A stretch of 64,000 bases of DNA from Candidatus Limnocylindrales bacterium (GTDB lineage: Bacteria; Moduliflexota; Moduliflexia; Moduliflexales; JAUQPW01): the NCBI GenBank assembly GCA_035559535.1, contig DATMBG010000015.1:1-64000 (forward strand), written 5' to 3'. The number at the start of each line of letters is the position of its first letter. The stretch's first letter is position 1. Below are positions 7,705 to 16,771 of this stretch, piece after piece. The notes under the pieces are model-generated. The model was not told where the DNA came from and ran no database searches. It saw nothing but the letters and a program-made list of their open reading frames with translations. Made by a program: the position numbers and the translations under genes.

Positions 7705-8807
7705 GAAGGAAGAATACCACTTCTCTCAGGAGTGGGAATCCTCGAAGAATCACCGGATCGCTCCAACACAAATCCCAGTAACTCCCTGATAAAATCCGTA
7801 TAGGTACGACCGGATTTTAAAATGGATCGTATGAAGCCGGCTTCTGGAGAAATATCCGGATTGGTGTTCACTTCAATTACATAAGGATTAAGGGTTGCAT
7901 CCAATCGAAGATCAATTCTGGCATAATCTCGACATCCCATTGTGTGATAGGCTTTCAAGGCTATCTCTACAATCTGGGTTTCCACTTCCAGGGGGAGTAT
8001 GGCAGGGCAAATGGGTATTGTATTTTGGAATTCGAAACTTTCTTTTACCCATTTTGCTTCATAGCTACAGATCCTATGGAGGTGGGGAGGAAATCTGGAA
8101 AAATCTACCTCCGATAAGGGGAGCACCCTGGCCGGTGCATTTCCAAAAACGGCGGCATTGATTTCACGCCCCTGGATATATTCTTCGATGATGGCAGGTT
8201 GCCGGTATCGATCTAAAATATAACGAACCCGTTGCCGAAGAGCCTCCAAAGAGTTGACCACCGCCCCATTATCGATCCCTAAACTGGCATCTTCATACAG
8301 GGGTTTTACGATAAGGGGAAACGGCAGTTCTTCCTCCCTGAAAACCTGTGTTTCCTCCCGGGAAGAGGAATTACTTAAACTAAGATCAACTTCAAACTCT
8401 GGGGTAGAAAGGACCTGATATTTTGGAACCGGGATTTTATAGGAGGATAAGATCCCTTTGGTAAGGGCCTTATCCTGGGATAATCCAATGGCTAAAGGTC
8501 CGGAACCTGTGTAAGGAATACGGAGGAGTTCCAGTACACCTGCGATATTCATCTGAGGAAGACTTTCTCCACGAAAGCTCTCACAAAGATTAAAGATCAC
8601 GTCAGGATTAAGATCCTGGATCCGGAGTATCAACTCCCCTACATCCTCTTCTAAGGGAATCCTTATACTGGCATATCCAAGTTCCTTCAGACTTCTTTCA
8701 ACGGCTTCAACTTCTTCCAAGACTCCTTCTTCCGAAATAAAATCCCGGGGTTCTCCCTGGGATGTTCCACGTGGAACGTTAAACAGAATACCTATTTGCA
8801 TGTGCAT
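7701..8807 (-). CDS. ATP-grasp ligase, D-Ala-D-Ala ligase-like, divergent
   Basis: An ATP-grasp enzyme of about 368 residues that would couple a carboxylate to an amine using ATP. The C-terminal half has the expected signatures (LPFPLIVKPLYEDASLGID, IIEEYIQGREI, YARIDLRLD, VIEVNTNPDISPEAG). The N-terminus (MQIGILFNVPRGTS) lacks the GGxSxE serine-glutamate motif of true Ddl enzymes, and the usual NTxPGM loop reads NTNPDIS, so a different substrate is likely. The start is uncertain: ATG at 8807 or 8801, or GTG at 8828, and none has a clear ribosome site. It overlaps the GNAT gene by ATGA. A parS-like palindrome lies within its first codons. Confidence 0.82.
   Translation of the reverse strand: MHMQIGILFNVPRGTSQGEPRDFISEEGVLEEVEAVERSLKELGYASIRIPLEEDVGELILRIQDLNPDVIFNLCESFRGESLPQMNIAGVLELLRIPYTGSGPLAIGLSQDKALTKGILSSYKIPVPKYQVLSTPEFEVDLSLSNSSSREETQVFREEELPFPLIVKPLYEDASLGIDNGAVVNSLEALRQRVRYILDRYRQPAIIEEYIQGREINAAVFGNAPARVLPLSEVDFSRFPPHLHRICSYEAKWVKESFEFQNTIPICPAILPLEVETQIVEIALKAYHTMGCRDYARIDLRLDATLNPYVIEVNTNPDISPEAGFIRSILKSGRTYTDFIRELLGFVLERSGDSSRIPTPERSGILPS
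8763..8778. promoter_or_regulatory. Second parS-like palindrome inside an ATP-grasp gene
   Basis: TGTTCCACGTGGAACG matches 15 of 16 positions of the parS variant TGTTCCACGTGGAACA, and its 14-bp core GTTCCACGTGGAAC is a perfect palindrome. It lies about 3.7 kb from the perfect parS next to parA. Intragenic parS sites clustered near the origin are common in bacteria. It also encodes NVPRGT in the ligase. Confidence 0.65.
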
Positions 8808-8872
8808 AAGGGGATTTTCAGAGTACACAGATGGAATTTACAGTATTAAACTGAAAATCTCCGGGCATCCAC

Positions 8873-9856
8873 CTATTTGACCCATCCATACCTCCTTAAA
8901 GCCTGGTTCAGGATATTTCCGATCAAATCCTTATAGCTCATCCCTACCATGGCTGCGATGAGACAAAGATCACTATGATTAGGACTCATCCCTGGAATGG
9001 TATTCATTTCCAGGAAAAACGGTTCACCCCTCTCATTACAACGAATATCCACACGACCCACATCCCGACACTCCAAAACCCTGTAAGCACCCAAAGCCAC
9101 TTCCTCGATGTGGCCTCTCTTTTCGGGGGAAACCTCGGTATATTCCACCAACTGCCTCCATTCTTCCTTGGCACGAAAACTGTAAACCTTTTTTTCAGAC
9201 GGTCCCTTGACCACCACCTGCATCATCCCAAGTACTCGGGCTTCCTCCCCATTTCCCAGAATAGCCACTGTAAACTCATCCCCTGGAAGATATTCTTCTA
9301 ACAGGACCGGTTGTTTATAGGCCTTGAGCAAAAACTCGACCCTGGATTTCAACTGATCCGGATTATAAATGATTGAGTCCGCTGCAACTCCTTTCGCAGA
9401 CCCTTCATGGACCGGCTTGGCGAAGAGGGGATAACTTAAAGCCACAGAATCCAGGGCCTTAAGGGTGGTTATCTTAATCCCCTTGGGGGTCGGAATTCCA
9501 TTATAGGCCACAATTTGTTTAGCTAGATACTTATCGTGGCATAGGGCCAGGGTTAAAGGATCTGAAAAGACATAGGGAATATTCAGCATCTCCAGAATAG
9601 CCGGAATCTGAGCCTCCCGACTTCTTCCATGAAGACCCTCCGCAAGGTTAAAAACAATATCTACGGATTCCTGCCTTAAAACCTCGAAAATTCTCTCCCC
9701 TTCCCCTATTCGTATCACCTGGTGTCCTAATTCCTCAAGAGCGTGAGATAGCTGCTCAATGGTACTTTCCGAATCAAACTCGGCATCTGCATCCAGGGGA
9801 TCATCGACCCGCCATCTATAATTTTTCCGTAAATTGTAAGTCAGCCCTATTTTCAT
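8873..9856 (-). CDS. ATP-grasp ligase, D-Ala-D-Ala ligase-like
   Basis: A 327-residue ATP-grasp ligase, first gene of the kamA-like operon. ATP- and metal-binding signatures are YPLFAKPVHEGSAKGV, LLEEYLPGDEFTV, GRVDIRCNERGEPF and FLEMNTIPGMSPNHSDL, the last very close to the Ddl consensus. The N-terminus starts MKIGLTYNLRKNYRW and has an acidic stretch in place of the Ddl GGxSxE motif, so a genuine cell-wall D-Ala ligase role is doubtful. AAGGA lies 9 bases before the ATG. The next ligase starts about 65 bases beyond its stop. Two non-identical ligases in series suggest two successive couplings in one pathway. Confidence 0.85.
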   Translation of the reverse strand: MKIGLTYNLRKNYRWRVDDPLDADAEFDSESTIEQLSHALEELGHQVIRIGEGERIFEVLRQESVDIVFNLAEGLHGRSREAQIPAILEMLNIPYVFSDPLTLALCHDKYLAKQIVAYNGIPTPKGIKITTLKALDSVALSYPLFAKPVHEGSAKGVAADSIIYNPDQLKSRVEFLLKAYKQPVLLEEYLPGDEFTVAILGNGEEARVLGMMQVVVKGPSEKKVYSFRAKEEWRQLVEYTEVSPEKRGHIEEVALGAYRVLECRDVGRVDIRCNERGEPFFLEMNTIPGMSPNHSDLCLIAAMVGMSYKDLIGNILNQALRRYGWVK

Positions 9857-10545
9857 ACCTTCTCTTCCTTATAAATACACCAATACATTGTTAACCATTG
9901 TTTTTGAGGTTACCCACGATTTGATTAGATAGATGAGACTATCCTTGTAGAGGGATGGTCCAAAATACCCTTCCCGGCTTTTAGCCCCAGGAAAGGGTTT
10001 GTTACCGGAAGAAACCGTGTATGAGGCTTAGTAAATAAACTGCGTGTGTAGAGAAATAAAGAGATAACCGTCTGGCTATTTTGGGAGTTTATAAGAAAGG
10101 AAATCCTGGATAATAACCGATTAGATTGGATAGTTCCAATCCCATCGGAGTCTTTGGTTGGATGAGAATGTGTAGAAATACTTGGAGGCTTATCTTCTTC
10201 GGAAGCCTCCAAGCCCTGACTTGGAGGTTTGTCTTCGTTCCCTTCCATACTACCCATAGACTTAGGTGTTCGCTGGTTCATTTTGCTAAAGTATCCAGAA
10301 TTCTATCAAATGGGTAGAAGCTTAACCGATCCGGTTTTTCTAATTAAGCCCCTAACCCAGGGAGAGTTCTTTATCGAAAGCTTTAAGACAAAAATAATAT
10401 CAAAATAAAAATTGTCAACATTAAATTTATGAATAAATCTTGCAAAGGGCTTAAATTTAAATTACCTTAAATAAGCTTTAAGGTTTCGAAACCCCAAGGT
10501 TTATAAAAACTACAACAACAGAAGTTATTTTCAAATATCTTAACT
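9857..10545. other. Long intergenic region between divergent operons
   Basis: Roughly 690 bases separate the ATP-grasp operon (minus) from argJ (plus). It contains a hairpin with arms near 9942-9963 (GACTATCC/GGATGGTC), an 11-bp inverted repeat CTTGGAGGCTT/AAGCCTCCAAG at 10181-10213 followed by a third partial copy (CTTGGAGGTTT at 10220), and an AT-rich stretch at 10380-10545 suited to promoters. A 118-codon reading frame on the minus strand (9925-10281) has low-complexity sequence and no ribosome site, and I do not call it a gene. Confidence 0.5.
10482..10493. promoter_or_regulatory. 12-bp palindrome upstream of argJ
   Basis: GGTTTCGAAACC is a perfect palindrome 52 bases before the argJ start, in AT-rich DNA. 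It may be an operator for the arginine/pyrimidine genes, but it does not match the ARG-box consensus. Confidence 0.3.
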
Positions 10546-11745
10546 ATGCTTTCCCTAAAAGTTACCGAAGAAGGCTTAACGGCTGTTAAAGGAATTCAGG
10601 TCGCCAGCCGAAGGGCTGGATTAAAGACCCAGGGACGGGATCTGGCCATCATTTATAGTGAGCATCCTGCCCACGCCGCCGCCGTCTGGACAACCAGTCA
10701 AATCAAGGCAGCTTCTCTGCTGACGAGTATCAAGCATCTGGAGAGTGGTAAAGTTCAGGCTATTATTATTAACAGCGGTATTGCCAACACCTGCACCGGA
10801 GAGCGGGGCTTAAGAGATGCCGAAGAGATTACCAGGATCGTCGCCGAAGAACTGGAAATACCCCAGGAAAGGGTGCTTATTTTCTCAACGGGTTATATCG
10901 GAAGATATCTTCCCCTGGAAAAAATAAGAGGCGCCCTAAAAGATATCAAATACGACCTGGATAACTCCCCGGCAGCGAGTCTGGAAGCGGTTAAAGCCAT
11001 CATGACCACCGATACCCGACCTAAGAGGATTTCTGTGAAGGTTCCACTGGGAAACGGAAAAGAAATCACCCTCGGAGGGATGGCCAAAGGGTCCGGGATG
11101 ATTTCTCCCAACATGGCTACCATGTTGGGTTTTATCGCTACCGATGTGGATATCCCTCCGGGACCCCTGAGAAGAATGCTTAAAACCTCGGTCGATAAAT
11201 CCTTTAACATGATCAATGTAGACGGCGACATGGGAAGCGACGCCGTAGTCTTACTGGCCAATGGAACGGAAAGTTTAACAGAATCTGAGATGGCCATCTT
11301 CCAGGAAGCATTGGATTATGTCTGTATTTCTTTAGCTAAGATGATCGTTCGAGATGGCGAGGGAGCCTCCAAACTCATGGAGGTTCGGGTGCGAGGGGCT
11401 GAGACTTCGAGAGATGCGCGGGCAGTTGCTCTATCGGTGGTAAAGTCCAATCTGGTCAAATGCGCGATTTATGGAGATGATCCCAATATCGGGCGTGTCA
11501 TGCTGGTTATCGGAGCTTCAGGTGCCAGGCTTCAAGAGCAGAAGCTGGATATCTACCTGGAAAACATTAAAATGGTTGAGAAAGGGGTTGTCATTGAGTT
11601 TGATCGTTACGAAGCAACCCGCGCCATGAGTAAGCCTGAAATTCAATTCTTGATTGACTTGAATATGGGACAAGAAGAGGCCGTTGCCTGGGGATGCGAT
11701 CTAACCCCCGAGTATGTACGAATTAACTCAGAATACCCGACGTAA
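10546..11745 (+). CDS. argJ: Arginine biosynthesis protein ArgJ (ornithine acetyltransferase)
   Basis: ArgJ transfers the acetyl group from N-acetylornithine to glutamate and, when bifunctional, also acetylates glutamate with acetyl-CoA. The 399-residue proenzyme contains the autocleavage site in ISPNMATMLGFIATD (cleavage before Thr) and the loop GGMAKGSGMI. The C-terminus ends in RINSEYPT, and ArgJ proteins typically finish in a similar Asn-x-x-Tyr-x-Thr pattern. No strong Shine-Dalgarno precedes the ATG. carA and carB follow on the same strand, so the block makes acetylated arginine precursors and carbamoyl phosphate. Confidence 0.96.
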   Translation: MLSLKVTEEGLTAVKGIQVASRRAGLKTQGRDLAIIYSEHPAHAAAVWTTSQIKAASLLTSIKHLESGKVQAIIINSGIANTCTGERGLRDAEEITRIVAEELEIPQERVLIFSTGYIGRYLPLEKIRGALKDIKYDLDNSPAASLEAVKAIMTTDTRPKRISVKVPLGNGKEITLGGMAKGSGMISPNMATMLGFIATDVDIPPGPLRRMLKTSVDKSFNMINVDGDMGSDAVVLLANGTESLTESEMAIFQEALDYVCISLAKMIVRDGEGASKLMEVRVRGAETSRDARAVALSVVKSNLVKCAIYGDDPNIGRVMLVIGASGARLQEQKLDIYLENIKMVEKGVVIEFDRYEATRAMSKPEIQFLIDLNMGQEEAVAWGCDLTPEYVRINSEYPT

Positions 11746-11947
11746 AGAGGAAGTATGAAAGTACAGTGGTATGGGAGTAAGGAAGTGTGGAGGGGTGGGT
11801 GGTTAGACAAAGAGTTTTAGAAGTCATTGACGGCCTAGAGGATAGGTTTATGGGTAGGTAGGGGTTGTGTAGAAACCTGAAAGATTCCTTTATACTTCCC
11901 CCCCCCATATTTTCCCCATACTTCCATACTCCTCTACGCTCACAAAC
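11746..11947. repeat. G-rich/C-rich hairpin spacer, copy 1
   Basis: A G-rich strand (11767-11811, with TATGGGAGTAAGG and GTGGAGGGGTGGG) is followed by a C-rich strand (11891-11935, with CCCCCCCCCATATTTTCCCC and CATACTTCCATACTCC). They can fold back on each other. The same words occur in the spacer at 62441-62550. The role is unknown; G-quadruplex formation is possible. Confidence 0.5.
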
Positions 11948-13048
11948 ATGGAAAAGGCTAAATTAGTACTGGAGGACGGTTCTACCTATGAAGGCTACTC
12001 TTTTGGAGCCTGGAAATCTGTGGCCGGAGAAGTTGTTTTTAATACCGGAATGGTGGGATATCCGGAATCTTTAACCGATCCTTCTTATCGAGGCCAGATT
12101 TTGGTTTTAACCTATCCGTTGATAGGTAATTATGGGGTTCCTTCAAAGGAGCGAGATGCTGACGGGTTATACAAACATTTTGAATCGGAAAGGGTCCAAA
12201 TCTCGGGGCTGATCGTCTCGGAATATTCAGAGCGCTATCATCACTGGAGTGCCGTGACAAGCTTATCAGATTGGCTCGCCGAATATAACGTTCCCGGAAT
12301 ATATGGGATTGATACCCGAGCTTTAACAAAAAAATTACGAGAAAAGGGAGTCATGCTGGGGAAAATCATCTGTGACCGGGAAGTAGATTTCGAAGACCCA
12401 AATCGGCGAAATCTGGTAGCTGAAGTCAGCATTGAAAAGCCGATCCTATACCCTCGGGGAGAAACCCGACTGGTTTTTGTGGATTGTGGGACAAAAAATA
12501 ACATTATACGCAGCTTTCTCAATCGAAATATTACCCTTATTCGGGTTCCTTGGGACTATAACTTATTCGATCCGGCCCTTCCTTCCTACCAGGGAATTGT
12601 GATTTCCAACGGCCCTGGGGATCCTAAAATGTGCCGGCAGACCATTGAACAAATTCGCAAGGCCATAAGTTTAGAGATTCCCATCTGGGGAATTTGCCTG
12701 GGCAACCAGATCCTGGGACTGGCAGCCGGGGGGGATACTTATAAATTGAAGTACGGGCACCGAAGCCAAAACCAACCGTGCCTCGAAGGAGGAACCTCCC
12801 GCTGTTATATTACCAGTCAGAACCACGGATACGCCCTTAACCATGATCTTCTCCCCGAAGATTGGGAACCCTGGTTTATCAATGCCAATGATGGAACCAA
12901 TGAAGGAATTCGCCATAAAGTGAAACCTTTTATGTCTGTCCAGTTCCATCCTGAAGCGACGCCGGGTCCTGTAGATGCAGGGGTTTTGTTTGATCGATTC
13001 TTGGATAAAATCCACAAGTCAGGCGTTAGAACCCAGCATAATCCCTAA
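11948..13048 (+). CDS. carA: Carbamoyl-phosphate synthase small (glutaminase) subunit
   Basis: CarA hydrolyses glutamine and feeds ammonia to CarB for carbamoyl phosphate, the precursor of arginine and pyrimidines. The 366-residue product has the N-terminal CarA domain (LEDGSTYEGYSFG, FNTGMVGYPESLTDPSY) and a class I glutamine amidotransferase domain with the catalytic Cys in WGICLGNQILGLAAG and the His-Glu pair in QFHPEATPGP. The loop ISNGPGDP is intact. The upstream region has no clear ribosome site. carB follows after 51 bases. Confidence 0.97.
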   Translation: MEKAKLVLEDGSTYEGYSFGAWKSVAGEVVFNTGMVGYPESLTDPSYRGQILVLTYPLIGNYGVPSKERDADGLYKHFESERVQISGLIVSEYSERYHHWSAVTSLSDWLAEYNVPGIYGIDTRALTKKLREKGVMLGKIICDREVDFEDPNRRNLVAEVSIEKPILYPRGETRLVFVDCGTKNNIIRSFLNRNITLIRVPWDYNLFDPALPSYQGIVISNGPGDPKMCRQTIEQIRKAISLEIPIWGICLGNQILGLAAGGDTYKLKYGHRSQNQPCLEGGTSRCYITSQNHGYALNHDLLPEDWEPWFINANDGTNEGIRHKVKPFMSVQFHPEATPGPVDAGVLFDRFLDKIHKSGVRTQHNP

Positions 13049-13099
13049 CTTCTGGCTTCTGACTCCTGATCTCGGATTCCTGTTTACATTTTTTTAGAT

Positions 13100-16000
13100 A
13101 TGAAGAAAGTTCTTATTCTGGGCTCTGGAGCCCTCCGTATTGGACAAGCAGGTGAGTTTGACTACTCAGGAAGTCAGGCTATTAAAGCCCTTAAAGAAGA
13201 GGGTATTACCGTTATCCTTATCAATCCCAATATTGCCACCATTCAAACTTCTGAACAGATGGCAGATAAAATTTATTTTCTGCCGGTCAACCCCTACTTC
13301 GTTACCCAAGTGATTGAGAAAGAAAGACCCGATGGAATCCTGCTGTCCTTTGGTGGACAGACAGCTTTGAATTGCGGAATAGATCTGGATCGGGAAGGGG
13401 TTCTGGAAAAATATAAAGTCCAGGTTTTGGGGACCCCTATAGAGGCTATCCGTAACACCGAGGACCGGGATCTTTTTGCAAAAAAACTGTCAGAAATTCA
13501 TCTTAAAGTTCCCAGAAGCCTTGCTGCTTGGAATTTGGAAGAAGCTGTTCAGGCGGCCCAAAAAATAGGTTATCCAATTATTATCCGCGCAGCCTATACC
13601 CTGGGCGGAGAAGGCTCTGGAGTTGCCTGGAATCCAGAAGAACTTATAGAACTGGCCCGGCGTGCCTTTACTTCTACTCCTCAAATTCTGATAGAAGAGT
13701 ATCTGAAAGGGTGGCGGGAAATCGAATATGAAGTCGTCCGGGACCGATTTGATAATTGCATCACGGTCTGTAATATGGAAAACTTTGATCCTATGGGAAT
13801 CCATACGGGAGAGAGTATTGTTGTGGCCCCTTCTCAAACCCTCACCAATCTGGAATATCACAAACTGCGAGAAATTGCCATCCGGGCCATTCGTCACCTG
13901 GGGATTATCGGAGAATGTAATATCCAATTTGCGCTGGATTATAAATCCGACGATTATCGGATCATAGAAGTAAATGCCCGATTATCCCGAAGTTCTGCTC
14001 TGGCTTCCAAGGCTACAGGATATCCCCTGGCTTTTATAGCAGCCAAATTAGCCCTGGGTTATGGGCTGCCGGAACTTAAAAATTCGGTTACAAAATCCAC
14101 AACCGCCTGTTTTGAACCCGCTCTGGATTATGTGGTGGTGAAAATTCCACGCTGGGATTTAAATAAATTCAAAGGAGTCTCAGAGAAAATAGGCACTGAA
14201 ATGAAGAGTGTCGGCGAGGTTATGGCCATTGGACGGAAATTTGAAGCAGCCCTCCAAAAAGGTCTTCGAATGTTGGATATTGGTGCTATCGGTTTGGTCG
14301 GAAACGATTTTACCTTTAAAGATATCCGGGAGGAGCTGGAGAAACCTACCGATAAACGTATTTTTGCCATTGTTGAGGCTCTCAGGCAGGGATACACCGT
14401 GGAGGAAATATCTCATCTCACCGGAATCAATGCCTGGTTCCTTTACAAAATCCAGGGGGTTCTTGCCCTTGAAGACAAAATTAAAAAATATGCAACCCTG
14501 GCTAATCTCCCCCGAGAAATTTTGCTAGAAGCTAAACAAAAGGGTTTTTCAGATCTGCAAATCGCCAAGCTACTAAAAACCCAGGAACTAGAAGTTCGAA
14601 AGCGGAGAAAAGAATTACAGGTCCTCCCCGTGGTCAAGCAGATTGATACCCTGGCCGCCGAATATCCTTCCAAAACCAATTATCTCTACCTCACCTATAA
14701 CGGTGAGACCGATGACATCTCCTTCGAAGAGCGTAATAAGGTGATCGTTCTCGGCTCGGGAACTTATCGAATCGGTTCCTCCGTCGAATTTGACTGGTGT
14801 TGCGTTAATACAGTCTTCACGTTGAATAAGTTGAAGTATAATACCATCATGATTAACTATAATCCCGAGACCGTTTCTACCGATTACGACATCTGTGACA
14901 AGCTGTATTTTGAAGAACTTTCCTTTGAGACGGTTATGGATATCTACGAGAAGGAAAACCCCATTGGTCTGATTGTATCCATGGGAGGACAGATGCCTAA
15001 TAATCTGGCCCTTAAGTGTTACAGGCAAGGACTTAATATTTTGGGAACCTCCCCTTTAAGTATAGATCGGGCCGAAGATCGATATAAGTTTTCCAAATTA
15101 CTGGATGAATTAGGAGTCGATCAACCGGAGTGGCGAGAATTGACGAGTTTAGAAGATGCTGAGCAATTCGCCAAATCGGTGGGTTATCCGGTTCTGGTAA
15201 GACCATCTTATGTACTCAGCGGAGCAGCCATGAGTGTTGTCTACGATGAAAGAAACCTGGAAACGTATTTAAGTAAAGCCTCAAAAGTTTCCAGAGAACA
15301 CCCGGTTGTGATCAGCAAGTTTATCGTAAATGCCAAGGAAATAGAAATTGATGCCGTGGCTCAGAATGGAGAAATTCTAACCTGGGCCATCACCGAACAC
15401 GTGGAGAACGCCGGAGTTCATTCCGGCGATGCCACCATGATTTTTCCTCCCCAGAAAATTTACCTGGAAACGGTCCGACGAATCAAAAACATTGCCCAAA
15501 AAATAGCCATGGCCCTAAAGATCACCGGACCGTTTAATATTCAATTCCTTGCTAAAGATAACGACATCAAGGTGATCGAATGTAACCTCCGAGCTTCCCG
15601 ATCTTTCCCGTTTGTATCCAAGGTTTCCAAGGTTAATTTCATCAGTTTAGCAACGCAAGCCATGATGGGAAAACGGATCAAAGAACGCAAACTCAACTTA
15701 GATTTTGATTATGTAGGAGTTAAAGCACCCCAGTTTTCCTTCTCTCGCCTCAAAGGTGCAGATCCTATTCTGGGCGTTGAAATGGCCTCTACAGGAGAAG
15801 TAGCGTGCCTAGGAACCGATCTCTACGATGCTTTTCTCAAATCCCTGATCGCAACAGGATTTAAACTTCCTCAAAAGAATATCCTTCTCAGCATCAATAG
15901 CGAGGAAAATCGATATAAACTCCTGGATTCGATCAAAAAACTGAATAACCTCGGTTTTCACCTCTTTGCGACCGAAGCTACCTCCAGATTTCTCCATGAA

Positions 16001-16276
16001 CATAAAATCCCACATACCCTCCTCGGTAAGATCCAGGAATCGTGTCAACCCAATGTGTTAGACTATCTGGTTCAGCGCAAGCTCGATTTGGTTATCGATA
16101 TCTCCACAGGTCATCCCCAGGAAGATGAGCAGGCTGAATATTTAATCCGGCGAAAGGCGGTAGATTTTGGAATTCCTCTTTTAACCAATTTACAACTCAC
16201 CAGGTTGTTCGTTGAGTCCATTTCGCGGAAAAAGTTAGAAGATCTGGAAGTAAAGGCATGGGATGAATATGTTTAA
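13100..16276 (+). CDS. carB: Carbamoyl-phosphate synthase large subunit
   Basis: CarB makes carbamoyl phosphate from bicarbonate, ammonia and two ATP. The 1058 residues have the standard duplicated ATP-grasp architecture: the first half starts VLILGSGALRIGQAGEFDYSG and the second VIVLGSGTYRIGSSVEFDWC. The ATP-binding segments IIRAAYTLGGEGSGVAW and VLVRPSYVLSGAAMSVVY mark the two active sites. The C-terminal MGS-like allosteric domain (SINSEENRYKLLDSI onward) is present, so the length is normal. It is paired with carA in one operon. Confidence 0.98.
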   Translation: MKKVLILGSGALRIGQAGEFDYSGSQAIKALKEEGITVILINPNIATIQTSEQMADKIYFLPVNPYFVTQVIEKERPDGILLSFGGQTALNCGIDLDREGVLEKYKVQVLGTPIEAIRNTEDRDLFAKKLSEIHLKVPRSLAAWNLEEAVQAAQKIGYPIIIRAAYTLGGEGSGVAWNPEELIELARRAFTSTPQILIEEYLKGWREIEYEVVRDRFDNCITVCNMENFDPMGIHTGESIVVAPSQTLTNLEYHKLREIAIRAIRHLGIIGECNIQFALDYKSDDYRIIEVNARLSRSSALASKATGYPLAFIAAKLALGYGLPELKNSVTKSTTACFEPALDYVVVKIPRWDLNKFKGVSEKIGTEMKSVGEVMAIGRKFEAALQKGLRMLDIGAIGLVGNDFTFKDIREELEKPTDKRIFAIVEALRQGYTVEEISHLTGINAWFLYKIQGVLALEDKIKKYATLANLPREILLEAKQKGFSDLQIAKLLKTQELEVRKRRKELQVLPVVKQIDTLAAEYPSKTNYLYLTYNGETDDISFEERNKVIVLGSGTYRIGSSVEFDWCCVNTVFTLNKLKYNTIMINYNPETVSTDYDICDKLYFEELSFETVMDIYEKENPIGLIVSMGGQMPNNLALKCYRQGLNILGTSPLSIDRAEDRYKFSKLLDELGVDQPEWRELTSLEDAEQFAKSVGYPVLVRPSYVLSGAAMSVVYDERNLETYLSKASKVSREHPVVISKFIVNAKEIEIDAVAQNGEILTWAITEHVENAGVHSGDATMIFPPQKIYLETVRRIKNIAQKIAMALKITGPFNIQFLAKDNDIKVIECNLRASRSFPFVSKVSKVNFISLATQAMMGKRIKERKLNLDFDYVGVKAPQFSFSRLKGADPILGVEMASTGEVACLGTDLYDAFLKSLIATGFKLPQKNILLSINSEENRYKLLDSIKKLNNLGFHLFATEATSRFLHEHKIPHTLLGKIQESCQPNVLDYLVQRKLDLVIDISTGHPQEDEQAEYLIRRKAVDFGIPLLTNLQLTRLFVESISRKKLEDLEVKAWDEYV

Positions 16277-16498
16277 AGGTGTTTGAAGCTCCATTTTTAT
16301 CATGGAAATAGAAAAAAATTTTACAAAACGCCGGGGCCGTCGACCTGAACCCATCTTGAATTACGAAGGATCCTTCATTCCTTCTGGATTCGTAGTCGGA
16401 CTGTATCTTATCTGGAAACTTAAAGTATCTCTCCGGGTAGGGTGTTTTTGACTATCTTAAAAGAAGTCTGACGAACTTACTTGAAAAGGATTCAATGA
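16277..16498. other. Spacer after carB
   Basis: No gene is seen. A weak inverted repeat (TACGAAGGATCC near 16361 and GGATTCGTA near 16386) could form a hairpin beyond carB, but it lacks a U-tract. Confidence 0.3.
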
Positions 16499-16620
16499 AA
16501 GGAAGCAGGTCTTGAGATTACGCCAGACCTTATCTTTCAAGTTGCCACCGGTTTTATGGCAGCCAAACACTTGTTTGCAGCTAATGAGATAGGGCTATTT
16601 GAGAAGCTGGCTGAAGGACT

Positions 16621-16651
16621 GTACGGGCGGATGACCATCCGCCCCTACTCT
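16621..16651 (+). repeat. 31-bp inverted repeat, left copy
   Basis: The unit contains the self-complementary core GGGCGGATGACCATCCGCCC. It is the exact reverse complement of the copy at 16741-16771, 89 bases away, and sits in a methyltransferase relic. REP- or MITE-like elements of this style are known in several phyla. Confidence 0.8.
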
Positions 16652-16740
16652 CTTTGCCGCATTGATGGCCGGTGAATTCCTGCTCAATACAGGAGGAAGG
16701 GATATCTATAGTGAGGAAGAAGCTCGTGGATGGCTTCAAC

Positions 16741-16771
16741 AGAGTAGGGGCGGATGGTCATCCGCCCGTAC
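16741..16771 (-). repeat. 31-bp inverted repeat, right copy
   Basis: Exact reverse complement of 16621-16651 over 31 bases; identity ends abruptly on both sides. The core GGGCGGATGGTCATCCGCCC can fold on itself or with the left copy. Confidence 0.8.

Noticed and set aside
8873-9856. Annotation as the cell-wall D-alanine-D-alanine ligase (ddl).
   Set aside because: The C-terminal motifs match, but the N-terminal GGxSxE motif is missing and the operon context is not murein synthesis.
9925-10281. A 118-codon minus-strand reading frame.
   Set aside because: Low-complexity sequence over an inverted repeat, no Shine-Dalgarno, no domain.
13046-13090. CT-rich phrases (TTCTGGCTTCTGACTCCTGA) between carA and carB as a repeat element.
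   Set aside because: Resembles short tandem repeats of other phyla but occurs only once here, so it cannot be called a repeat.
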